8,505 bases of DNA from CAZLPY01 sp964561525 (GTDB lineage Bacteria > Patescibacteriota > UBA1384 > CAJBMM01). Of the stretch, positions 1 through 6,487 are shown piece after piece; the first letter of the stretch is position 1; every line of letters starts with the position of its first letter. Location: contig CAZLPY010000046.1 in the NCBI GenBank assembly GCA_964561525.1, positions 1-8,505 of the forward strand, given 5' to 3'. The notes beneath the pieces are model-generated. The model was not told the origin of the DNA and did not search any database. It was given only the letters and a program-made list of their open reading frames with translations. The translations under genes and the position numbers were made by a program.

Positions 1-2
1 CA

Positions 3-881
3 TTTGTCACTCACTACAACGCCTATGATACCGCTGTTTTCTTGCGAGTGGCTCCGGAGCTCTATCATAAGGAATTGATTGTCGGAGGGTTTGAACGGGT
101 CTATGAATTTGCCCGGGTATTTCGAAATGAAGGGGTAGATTATTCGCACAGTCCTGAGTTCACCGATTTGGAATTTTACGCAGCCTACTTTGACTACCAT
201 CAGATGATGGAATTTAGTGAACAATTGATCAAAAAAGCGGTCGAAGATGCATGTGGATCGCTAGACATTTTGTTTCGCGGCCACAGTATCCACTTTGGCG
301 AAGCGTTCAAAAAAATTACGTTTGCCGATGCGGTCAGCCAAGCCTGCAACATCGACATTTTGCACGAGACCGAAAACAGCTTACGTCAAAAAATGCGTGA
401 CTTAAGGATTGAAGCGCCGGAGGCAGCTGATTTTGGAAAACTATGCGACTATCTTTACAAAGCCAAGGTTCGTCCGGGTATTATTCAGCCTACGTTTATC
501 ATCAATCATCCAATTGAGCTGTCCCCGTTGGCTAAAAAACTTGACGACAAAACGGTGCAGCGGTTTCAGCTGGTCGTAGCCGGTGAATTTGAGTTGTGTA
601 ACGCCTTTTCCGAGCTCAATGACCCGATCGATCAAAAAGCCCGATTTATGCGTCAAATTGAGCTTAAAAATCGTGGCGATGAGGAGGCGCAACCGTATGA
701 CGCTGATTTTATTCGAGCTCTTGAGTATGGTATGCCGCCAACGGCCGGTTTTGGCATGGGAATTGACCGCTTCGCTGCGCTGGTGACTGATTCACACACC
801 TTGCGAGAGATTATTCTGTTCCCCTATATGAAACCGAAAAACCAGAAAACAGAGAACAGAGAACAGAGAACAGAAGGGTAG
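3..881 (+). CDS. lysS: lysyl-tRNA synthetase (class II), 3' part
   Basis: This is the C-terminal catalytic part of lysyl-tRNA synthetase, which charges tRNA-Lys with lysine in the cytoplasm. The gene enters from the left edge already in frame (FVTHYNAYDTAVFLRVAPEL), so the N-terminal OB-fold anticodon-binding domain and the start lie outside. What is seen: the LysRS-typical RVAPELYHKELIVGGFERVYE, class II motif 2 (FRNEG..YSHSPEFTDLEF, about 121-172), the EFELCNAFSELNDP block (about 586-627) and motif 3 (GMGIDR, 753-770) followed by TDSHTLREIILFPYMKP. The ordering and the LFP..KP ending separate it from AspRS/AsnRS. After KP, where the family normally ends, there is an extra tail of 13 residues (KNQKTENREQRTEG region) encoded by a 7-base tandem repeat. 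The TAG stop lies 4 nt before serS, so the two synthetase genes are probably one transcription unit. An internal TTG at 42 is not a real start. Confidence 0.95.
   Translation, partial: FVTHYNAYDTAVFLRVAPELYHKELIVGGFERVYEFARVFRNEGVDYSHSPEFTDLEFYAAYFDYHQMMEFSEQLIKKAVEDACGSLDILFRGHSIHFGEAFKKITFADAVSQACNIDILHETENSLRQKMRDLRIEAPEAADFGKLCDYLYKAKVRPGIIQPTFIINHPIELSPLAKKLDDKTVQRFQLVVAGEFELCNAFSELNDPIDQKARFMRQIELKNRGDEEAQPYDADFIRALEYGMPPTAGFGMGIDRFAALVTDSHTLREIILFPYMKPKNQKTENREQRTEG
849..876 (+). repeat. 7-base tandem repeat at the 3' end of lysS
   Basis: Three exact copies of ACAGAGA (849-855, 856-862, 863-869) are followed by a diverged fourth (ACAGAAG, 870-876). Seven is not a multiple of three, so each copy is read in a different frame. 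Three copies together encode a seven-residue unit (TENREQR), giving LysRS a charged, low-complexity tail. The repeat stops just before the lysS stop codon, and its last part supplies the purine-rich AGAAGGG that serves as the serS ribosome site. Copy-number change by one unit would shift the lysS frame and move the stop. Confidence 0.9.
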
Positions 882-885
882 TATT

Positions 886-2136
886 ATGCTTGATATTGAA
901 TTAATACGAAATCAAGCCGAAGAAGTTAAAGCAGCGGTGGCTCGCAAAGGGGCGAACCCGGAGTTGGTTGATGAAGCAAAACGGATTGATAAGGAAAAGC
1001 GTCGAGTTCAAACTGAGGTTGAGGCGTTTCAGACTAACCTCAATCGTATATCCAAGGCCGTGCCCGGTGAATTTGGACAAAAAAAGCTGGATTTAGTGAC
1101 CGAAGCGTCGCAGATATCAGCGGAAATTGATAAACATCGGCCACGTTTACATGCGCTCGAAACTGAGCTGCATTTGGTGATGTCGCAGATTCCCAATATG
1201 CCGCTGCCGGATGTTTTAGATGGCACCTCGGAAAAGGACAATTCAGTCGCCCGAGAATGGGGAACAAAGCCGCATTTTGATTTTGCCCCAAAAGATCATG
1301 TTGCGTTAGCTAAGCTCCATGATTTGATTGATTTTGAGGCAGCCGGTAAGGCGAGTGGTTCACGCTTCGCCTACTTAAAAGGTAGGTTAGCAATCTTAGA
1401 ATTTGCTTTGATGCGTTTTGGGTTGGACGCTGCGATTAAAAAAGGCTTTATCCCGGTTATACCACCGGTGATGTTGAAGCGGGAGGTAATGGATGCGGCA
1501 GGGTATCTGCAACAAGCTGAAGAAGAGATCTATAAAACGCAAGACGATTTGTATTTGGCTGGGACCAGTGAGCAGGCCCTACTAGCTCTGCATGCGGGTG
1601 AGGTTCTAGGGGCTGATCAGCTGCCGCTTCGCTACGTTGGTTTCTCCAGCTGTTTTCGGCGTGAGGCCGGCAGCTACGGCAAGGATGTGAAGGGGATGCT
1701 GCGCATGCATCAATTTCAAAAACTAGAGATGTTTAGCTTTGTGGCGCCCGAGCAGGCCGAAGCAGAGCATGCGATGATGCTTGCCTTTGAGGAGGAGTTG
1801 ATGCAAGCATTGCAGATTCCGTATCAGGTGATTAACATCTGCGCTGGCGACTTAGGCTTTCCAGCCGCCAAAAAGTGGGATATTAACTCATGGATGGCCG
1901 GGCAAGGGCAGTATCGCGAAACGCACTCCACCAGTAACTGTACCGATTTTCAGGCTCGTCGGCTTAACGTTCGGATGAAGGATGGGAAGGGCTCTGGATT
2001 TGTATCCACCTTAAACGGCACCATCTTTTCCGAGCGACCCCTGGTTGCTATCATGGAAAATTTTCAACAAAAAGATGGATCTATAACAGTACCAAAAGTC
2101 CTTATTCCTTACGCTGGGTTTGAGGTAATAAAATAG
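886..2136 (+). CDS. serS: seryl-tRNA synthetase
   Basis: Seryl-tRNA synthetase attaches serine to tRNA-Ser (and to tRNA-Sec where present) in the cytoplasm. At 416 residues it is of normal bacterial length. Residues 1 to about 110 form the N-terminal antiparallel coiled coil that grips the long variable arm of tRNA-Ser (MLDIELIRNQAEEVKAAVARK, then KRIDKEKRRVQTEVEAFQ). The class II core follows: a TSEQALLALHAGEVL segment, motif 2 with CFRREAGSYGKDVKGMLR (residues 256-273) and its ATP-binding arginines, the ETHSTSNCTDFQARRLNVR block, and motif 3 (LNGTIFSERPLVAIMEN, 376-392). Compared with the E. coli form (NG-SGLAVG-R), the stretch between NG and the motif 3 arginine is one residue shorter. The ATG at 886 is supported by AGAAGGG about 8 nt upstream and by the family's standard N-terminus. 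It lies 4 nt after the lysS stop, and a strong hairpin begins at its own stop codon. Confidence 0.97.
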   Translation: MLDIELIRNQAEEVKAAVARKGANPELVDEAKRIDKEKRRVQTEVEAFQTNLNRISKAVPGEFGQKKLDLVTEASQISAEIDKHRPRLHALETELHLVMSQIPNMPLPDVLDGTSEKDNSVAREWGTKPHFDFAPKDHVALAKLHDLIDFEAAGKASGSRFAYLKGRLAILEFALMRFGLDAAIKKGFIPVIPPVMLKREVMDAAGYLQQAEEEIYKTQDDLYLAGTSEQALLALHAGEVLGADQLPLRYVGFSSCFRREAGSYGKDVKGMLRMHQFQKLEMFSFVAPEQAEAEHAMMLAFEEELMQALQIPYQVINICAGDLGFPAAKKWDINSWMAGQGQYRETHSTSNCTDFQARRLNVRMKDGKGSGFVSTLNGTIFSERPLVAIMENFQQKDGSITVPKVLIPYAGFEVIK

Positions 2137-2163
2137 AGGAAGCGCTGCTCTCAGTGCTTCCTC
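2136..2163. terminator. bidirectional hairpin between serS and a convergent gene
   Basis: GAGGAAGCGCTG, a CTCT loop and CAGTGCTTCCTC form a 12-bp stem with a single G-U pair and a 4-nt loop. It starts on the last base of the serS stop. Downstream on the plus strand the sequence is ATTGCAATC, with no U-run, so for serS this would be a poor intrinsic terminator. Read on the minus strand, the stem is followed by TATTTTATTA, which is U-rich, and it lies 7 nt after the stop of the minus-strand gene. It therefore fits best as the terminator of that gene, shared with serS. Confidence 0.7.
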
Positions 2164-2170
2164 ATTGCAA

Positions 2171-2609
2171 TCAGGTTTGAGTAAAGGGCTGCATACGTGA
2201 TACGAGATAGGCCCAGCCCTGGAACGCCGACACGACGCGCGTGACGTCTTTTCGTAGCTCTTGTTCAAGATAGCTTTGCTCGTCGGGCCGGAATATGTCA
2301 GAGGAAGGTCTGGCGTCAATCGCCTGTAGTGACTCACTTATGTCACTCAAGGCACAACGGCAGTCGGCGGGCAAAATGAAATCACCCCTGCGGCGCGACC
2401 AGGCTATATGAATCGGTGCCCCCGCATTGCCATTGACCAAAGCCGTGTCAATGCGGCCACTGTTGAAACTGAGAGAGATTTCGCTGGCTACATTCGCCTT
2501 GAATGGAAAATGCTGGCCGTATATGGTCCATTCATCGGTGAACTGCTCCAGGATTTGCGCTACAAGGCGTAGCTCATCGAGAGAGACGGACTTTAGGTTG
2601 GTTTTGCAT
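2171..2609 (-). CDS. unrecognised minus-strand gene, frame broken near its 5' end
   Basis: I do not recognise the family. The gene opens with AGGAGG, 5 nt, then ATG at 2609, and reads MQNQPKVRLSR before a TGA. Within a (TC)4 tract (2579-2586) the frame shifts; the other frame then runs on without a stop to TGA at 2171-2173. If the tract had one more TC, the product would be a single 146-residue protein continuing LSLDELRLVAQILEQF, YGQHFPFKANVASEIS, NGNAGAPIHIAWSRRR and DFILPADCRCALSDI, ending YLVSRMQPFTQT. It would be soluble and mixed alpha/beta: an N-terminal helix, a probable beta region in the middle, a Cys pair (CRC), and a charged helix near residues 118-135. The downstream frame has no ATG, GTG or TTG until TTG at 2440, so it cannot start on its own near the SD. 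It has a promoter and a terminator, which argues for a real gene. It may be a recent pseudogene, a phase-variable gene, or a victim of an assembly error. Confidence 0.6.
2579..2586 (-). repeat. (TC)4 dinucleotide tract at the frame break
   Basis: The minus strand reads TCTCTCTC (plus strand GAGAGAGA) about eight codons after the ATG of the minus-strand gene. The ATG frame leaves this tract as CTC TCT CGA TGA and stops. The long downstream frame leaves it as TCT CTC GAT GAG. Adding one TC, or removing one base, joins them. Dinucleotide tracts are classical sites of slipped-strand change, but four units is short for an active switch. Confidence 0.6.
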
Positions 2610-2614
2610 GTGAA

Positions 2615-2620
2615 CCTCCT
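2615..2620 (-). promoter_or_regulatory. strong ribosome-binding site of the minus-strand gene
   Basis: The minus strand reads AGGAGG-TTCAC-ATG: a full consensus Shine-Dalgarno 5 nt from an ATG. It is the strongest ribosome site in the window. It fixes the intended start at 2609 even though that frame closes after 11 codons. Confidence 0.75.
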
Positions 2621-2662
2621 TGAATTGATTGAGCGGCTGGAATATGAAAGCCGCGAGCACGA

Positions 2663-2691
2663 TGGAAAAGAACAGCCTTTTACTGTATACT
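2663..2691 (+). promoter_or_regulatory. probable secA promoter
   Basis: TGGAAA (2663-2668, four of six) lies 17 nt before TATACT (2686-2691, five of six). Transcription would start near 2698, leaving about 24 nt before the secA ATG. A weaker pair, TTGAAT (2620-2625) with 17 nt to TATGAA (2643-2648), is also possible. serS is separated from secA by a hairpin and an opposed gene, so secA needs its own promoter here. Confidence 0.45.
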
Positions 2692-2703
2692 TTTTGAGTA
2701 AAA
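2678..2703. promoter_or_regulatory. 7-bp inverted repeat over the divergent promoters
   Basis: TTTTACT (2678-2684) and AGTAAAA (2697-2703) are perfect inverted copies separated by 12 nt. The pair spans the TATACT -10 of secA and the spacer and -10 of the minus-strand promoter, which is where an operator for a dimeric regulator would sit. No regulator gene is visible in the window. AT-rich repeats of this length can arise by chance. Confidence 0.35.
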
Positions 2704-2709
2704 CGTCAA
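2682..2709 (-). promoter_or_regulatory. probable promoter of the minus-strand gene
   Basis: Reading leftward, TTGACG (2709-2704) matches the -35 consensus at five of six positions. A 16-nt spacer follows, then TACAGT (2687-2682) as -10 with four of six matches; TATACA at 2689-2684 is an alternative with a shorter spacer. Transcription would begin near 2675, giving a leader of about 65 nt before the AGGAGG/ATG. No transcription data support this, so it remains a sequence match. Confidence 0.5.
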
Positions 2710-2721
2710 TATAGGAACGAC

Positions 2722-5475
2722 ATGTTTGGTATATTTGGTGATTTAAATAAGCGCGAATTAAAAAAACTCGAACCGTTGGTTCAGCAGGTCAACGAGTTTG
2801 AAGTGGGCGTAGAAAAGTTATCGAAAGCGGATATTCAAAAACGCACTGGGGAGCTAAAAGGGCTAGTGCAGCAAAAACTGCAGGAGGCCCTTAAAACCGA
2901 TCAAAGTTCTCCTGATGAACAGATGACTGCGGATCGGCTGGATCAATGGGAGCGTACTCGGCGCAAAAAAGCGATCCAAAAAGCAACCGAGGAGGTGCTG
3001 CCGGAAGCTTTTGCTTTGGTGCGTGAAGCAGCTCGACGTACTCTTAAAGAGCGGCATTTTGATGTGCAATTGTACGGTGGCATGGTGCTCCATCAAGGCA
3101 AAATTGCAGAGATGCGTACCGGTGAAGGAAAAACCTTGGTAGCAACACTGCCGGTATATTTGAATGCACTCGCCGGGCGCGGTGTGCATGTAGTGACCGT
3201 GAACGATTATTTGGCCAAGCGTGATGCGGCCTGGATGGGGCAAGTGTATGACTACCTTGGCCTGACCGTTGCTGCTATCGGCCATGAAGCTTCATTACTG
3301 TATGATCCTAAACGAAAAGCGGAGTTGGAAAAAGCGGCGCAAAAGGAATCTGAGGAACAGGGACTGGTCTTTACCTCTGACGATTCGCCACTAGCCCCCA
3401 TTACTCGAAGCGCCGCCTACGCCGCTGATATTACTTATGGTACCAACAACGAGTTCGGTTTTGACTATTTACGTGACAACATGGCCCAGGATGCCTCACA
3501 GGCGGTGCAGCGCGGGCTGCACTACGCCATTGTGGATGAGGTGGACTCCATTTTGATTGATGAAGCCCGTACGCCCTTAATCATCTCGGCTCCGGCGGCT
3601 GAATCTACCTCAGAATATCGTCGCTTTGCTGGACTAGTGCGTAATTTGGAAATTGAAACGGATTACACCGTGGATGAAAAACTAAAGGCGGTAGTGTTAA
3701 CCGATGACGGCATCAAAAAGATGGAATCGCTGCTTGGCATCGCCAACATTTACGACAGTGGTGGCGTTATTTTGGTGCATCATCTGGAAGAAGCGCTTAA
3801 AGCTGAGGTGCTTTTTTCACGCGATCGGGATTATGTGGTGAAAGATGGCGAAGTCGTTATTGTAGATGAATTTACCGGACGTCTGATGCCCGGGCGTCGC
3901 TACTCGGAAGGATTACACCAAGCCATTGAGGCAAAGGAGGGAGTAGAAGTCAAAAAAGAATCAATGACCCTTGCCACCATCTCCTTTCAAAACCTGTTTC
4001 GGCTGTATGACAAATTGGCTGGTATGACCGGCACCGCAGCCACCGAGGCCGAGGAGTTCCATAAAATTTATCACTTGGATGTGGTTGAGATTCCGACCAA
4101 CCGGCCAAATCAGCGTACCGATTTCCCGGATTTGGTCTACAAAACGGCGGGGGCAAAATTTAAGGCGGTCGTAGATGAAATCACCGAGCGCAATAAGCAA
4201 GGGCAGCCCATTTTAGTGGGAACCGTATCGATCGAAAAAAATGAACTACTCTCAGATCTGCTAAAAAAATCTGGAGTGAAGCACGAATTGTTAAACGCCA
4301 AAAATCATGAGCGTGAGGCGCATGTGATCGCCGGAGCAGGACACAAGGGGGCAGTGACGGTGGCTACTAACTTGGCTGGCCGAGGTACGGACATTAAGCT
4401 CGGGCCCGGGGCATCTGAGCTGGGCGGCTTACATGTGATCGGCACCGAGCGCCACGAATCTCGACGCATCGATAATCAGTTACGCGGCCGCACCGGGCGG
4501 CAAGGTGACGCTGGCTCCAGTCAGTTTTTCATCTCGATGGAGGATGACCTGATGCGCATTTTTGGCGGAGATCGGCTGAAAAACATCATGACTACGCTGA
4601 AAATGCCCGAGGACCAGCCGATTGAACATGGCATGATTAGCCGTGCTATTGAAGGAGCGCAAAAAAAGGTGGAAGGGCACAACTTTGATATTCGAAAGCA
4701 TTTGGTTGAGTACGACGACGTGATGAACAAGCATCGCGAGGTCATTTATCGCCGCCGCCGTAGCGTGTTGTTGCAGCGGGAGGACGGCGAGGGATTAAAA
4801 TCTGAAATTATGCAGCTATTAGAGCACCGCATTAGGGCGGTTCTTGAGGTGCACTTAGCCAGTGGTGCTGAGTTAGATACGGCGCGGACGGAACTAGAGC
4901 GGATGCTCGGGGTATCGTTAGCCGGTATCGACACAAATTTAGAGACTATAAAAGGAAAAGTTGAACAGATCTATCAGGAGCGTGAAAAAACCCTCGGGGA
5001 TGAGCTCACTCGGGTGGTGGAGCGAAGCGTGTACTTACGGGCCATCGACGTGTTGTGGATCGAGCATTTAACAAATATGGACCGGCTGCGCGAAGGGATT
5101 TCCCTGCGTGGCTATGGCCAATACGACCCACTTGTAGCGTATAAGCAGGAGTCGTACCGAATGTTCCAAGATTTGCTTGCGGCTATTGAATCTACGGTGG
5201 TGGAGACTATCTTCCGAGTAGAGGTAGCACAGCAAAATCAGTCAGCAAAAGAGCTTGAATCTGGCGCGAGCGAAGAGGCCAGCGGACAAGTGTTTCAGGA
5301 GGTGAAAACTGAGCAAAAAGTGGCCAAGCAATTAGCCAAAAAAGATAAAGTGCAAGAATTAATGCAGCGGGAGACGATGCGTAGTTCTGTGCCTGCGTCA
5401 TCAAAAAAGCCCGGCCGCAACGACCCTTGTTGGTGTGGCAGCGGCAAAAAGTACAAAAAGTGCCATGGGAAATGA
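2722..5475 (+). CDS. secA: preprotein translocase ATPase SecA
   Basis: SecA is the ATPase motor that pushes unfolded preproteins through the SecYEG channel at the inner face of the membrane. At 917 residues it is full length. Seen in order: an N-terminal FGDLNKRELKKLEPLV helix; Walker A MRTGEGKT (131-138); Walker B DEVD (272-275) followed by SILIDEARTPLIIS; the preprotein cross-linking region; LAGMTGTAATEAEEF; NBD2 with TNLAGRGTDIKLG; the arginine-finger motif QLRGRTGRQGD (586-596); the helical scaffold and wing (NFDIRKHLVEYDDVMNKHR, then LWIEHLTNMDRLREGI.LRGYGQ.DP); and the C-terminal zinc/SecB-binding motif CWCGSGKKYKKCH. NBD1 holds about 34 extra residues relative to E. coli (within 184-231), whereas NBD2 is short like the Bacillus form. 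AGGA lies 5 nt before the ATG. The upstream gap carries its promoter. The next gene starts 19 nt downstream with no terminator between. Confidence 0.98.
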   Translation: MFGIFGDLNKRELKKLEPLVQQVNEFEVGVEKLSKADIQKRTGELKGLVQQKLQEALKTDQSSPDEQMTADRLDQWERTRRKKAIQKATEEVLPEAFALVREAARRTLKERHFDVQLYGGMVLHQGKIAEMRTGEGKTLVATLPVYLNALAGRGVHVVTVNDYLAKRDAAWMGQVYDYLGLTVAAIGHEASLLYDPKRKAELEKAAQKESEEQGLVFTSDDSPLAPITRSAAYAADITYGTNNEFGFDYLRDNMAQDASQAVQRGLHYAIVDEVDSILIDEARTPLIISAPAAESTSEYRRFAGLVRNLEIETDYTVDEKLKAVVLTDDGIKKMESLLGIANIYDSGGVILVHHLEEALKAEVLFSRDRDYVVKDGEVVIVDEFTGRLMPGRRYSEGLHQAIEAKEGVEVKKESMTLATISFQNLFRLYDKLAGMTGTAATEAEEFHKIYHLDVVEIPTNRPNQRTDFPDLVYKTAGAKFKAVVDEITERNKQGQPILVGTVSIEKNELLSDLLKKSGVKHELLNAKNHEREAHVIAGAGHKGAVTVATNLAGRGTDIKLGPGASELGGLHVIGTERHESRRIDNQLRGRTGRQGDAGSSQFFISMEDDLMRIFGGDRLKNIMTTLKMPEDQPIEHGMISRAIEGAQKKVEGHNFDIRKHLVEYDDVMNKHREVIYRRRRSVLLQREDGEGLKSEIMQLLEHRIRAVLEVHLASGAELDTARTELERMLGVSLAGIDTNLETIKGKVEQIYQEREKTLGDELTRVVERSVYLRAIDVLWIEHLTNMDRLREGISLRGYGQYDPLVAYKQESYRMFQDLLAAIESTVVETIFRVEVAQQNQSAKELESGASEEASGQVFQEVKTEQKVAKQLAKKDKVQELMQRETMRSSVPASSKKPGRNDPCWCGSGKKYKKCHGK

Positions 5476-5482
5476 TATTTTA

Positions 5483-5492
5483 ACGTATACGT
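5483..5492. repeat. 10-bp perfect palindrome between secA and the next gene
   Basis: ACGTATACGT is identical to its reverse complement. It fills most of the 19-nt gap after secA and ends 2 nt before the ATG of the hydrolase gene, where a ribosome site would normally be. It is too short for a terminator stem with a loop. It shares the GTATAC core with the secA promoter region (2685-2690). A binding site is possible; chance is equally so. Confidence 0.3.
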
Positions 5493-5494
5493 AG

Positions 5495-6487
5495 ATGCAA
5501 ATGGAAATTAACCCCACTTCTCACTTTTATCCTACAGAATCTGAATCGATAGATCAGACAATGTCCTTTGATTTGAACAATGAATGTGACATGGAAGGGA
5601 CGCCTATCCCTGGAAATGCACGATGGTTACGGTTGAGTGTTGAAGGGAAAATGGCTGAGGGGAAGATGTTCTACCCTGCCACTGGACAGTCAACCTCTCT
5701 GGTTGTGTTTGAACCGGGAATGCCTGGCGATTCGGTCACATGGATGGAAGAGCGGTTTGTGTTGAAACTGCTCGAGGGAGGATATACCGTATTTGTTTTG
5801 CGTCATCTTGGTACGAAAGTTACAGAAGAAACAATGCCGTACGTGCACTGTGACGAGCGCTTGGTTAAAGCACATGAGACTGCAAATGCTGAGATCGGAG
5901 AAAATCGAGAGTATACCCTGGATGAGATTGCAGCAGAGCCTGCAACCGTACTCAATGCAATCGGCGATAACTTTGAAAAGATTGATGTAATCGGTCACTC
6001 TGCTGGAGCTCTACACCAAGCTTATGCGCTACAATTTGTCCGCCCGGAGATTGCCGAGAGAGTTCATAATTTCATCGCTTTATCTGGTTACCTTGGCGGA
6101 GTAGAAGAACGAACACAGAACTTCCATAATTTACAGGGCTATTATGAGTACTGCAGCGCATACATTAATATGGGAGATCCAGCAGAGAATGTAAAACAGG
6201 TTCAAGCAATATTTGCATCGGTCGCTGACCATGGAATACCAGAGCATATTATGCCAATTTTGGTAAACTCACCCAAAGACGAGTATATTCCAATCAGCGG
6301 CGCCCAAAAATTTCATGAAATGATCGGAAGAGGCCTACAGATAGTGGATCAAACTCAGTACGAAGAACGGTATCATGATTTACGAAATCTGCAGCCAGAA
6401 ACCCTGCTCAAACTGTTGTCTATGCATTATCCAAAAAGCAAACATACTATCGAGGTAAGTCATGGAAGACCTAACATTAGACCATAA
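5495..6487 (+). CDS. alpha/beta-hydrolase fold protein (first of two)
   Basis: A 330-residue probable serine hydrolase (esterase, lipase or amidase type; substrate unknown). What is seen: an oxyanion-side loop FEPGMPGDS (72-80), replacing the more usual HG.PG; a strand-turn TVFVLRHLGT; the nucleophile elbow VIGHSAGA with Ser169; a candidate acid Asp262 in NSPKDEYIP; and a candidate His294 in RYHDLR. This order and spacing fit the alpha/beta-hydrolase triad. There is no signal peptide or membrane segment, so it should be cytoplasmic. About 45 residues precede the fold. The start is uncertain: ATG 5495 has no Shine-Dalgarno, and ATGs at 5501 and 5561 are also possible. It lies 19 nt after secA and overlaps the methyltransferase-like gene by 26 nt, so it is probably translated within a polycistronic mRNA. 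Base composition is more AT-rich than secA. Confidence 0.85.
   Translation: MQMEINPTSHFYPTESESIDQTMSFDLNNECDMEGTPIPGNARWLRLSVEGKMAEGKMFYPATGQSTSLVVFEPGMPGDSVTWMEERFVLKLLEGGYTVFVLRHLGTKVTEETMPYVHCDERLVKAHETANAEIGENREYTLDEIAAEPATVLNAIGDNFEKIDVIGHSAGALHQAYALQFVRPEIAERVHNFIALSGYLGGVEERTQNFHNLQGYYEYCSAYINMGDPAENVKQVQAIFASVADHGIPEHIMPILVNSPKDEYIPISGAQKFHEMIGRGLQIVDQTQYEERYHDLRNLQPETLLKLLSMHYPKSKHTIEVSHGRPNIRP

Noticed and set aside
2610..2680. Hydrophobic in-frame extension upstream of the minus-strand ATG (LFFSIVLAAFIFQPL), resembling a signal peptide
   Set aside because: No ATG or TTG precedes it in that frame, its only start is a GTG inside the hydrophobic stretch without a ribosome site, and the AGGAGG/ATG lies downstream of it. 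Probably coincidence in the leader, though it is in frame with the ATG.
2427..2714. Plus-strand 95-codon open frame in the serS-secA gap
   Set aside because: It lies antisense to the better supported minus-strand gene, has no ribosome site, and its composition (many Ser/Arg/Cys, no recognisable pattern) looks like a shadow frame.
2722..5475. TGA as a sense codon (glycine), as in Gracilibacteria/SR1
   Set aside because: TGA ends secA exactly after the conserved zinc-binding tail, and no conserved glycine in the large proteins is encoded by TGA.
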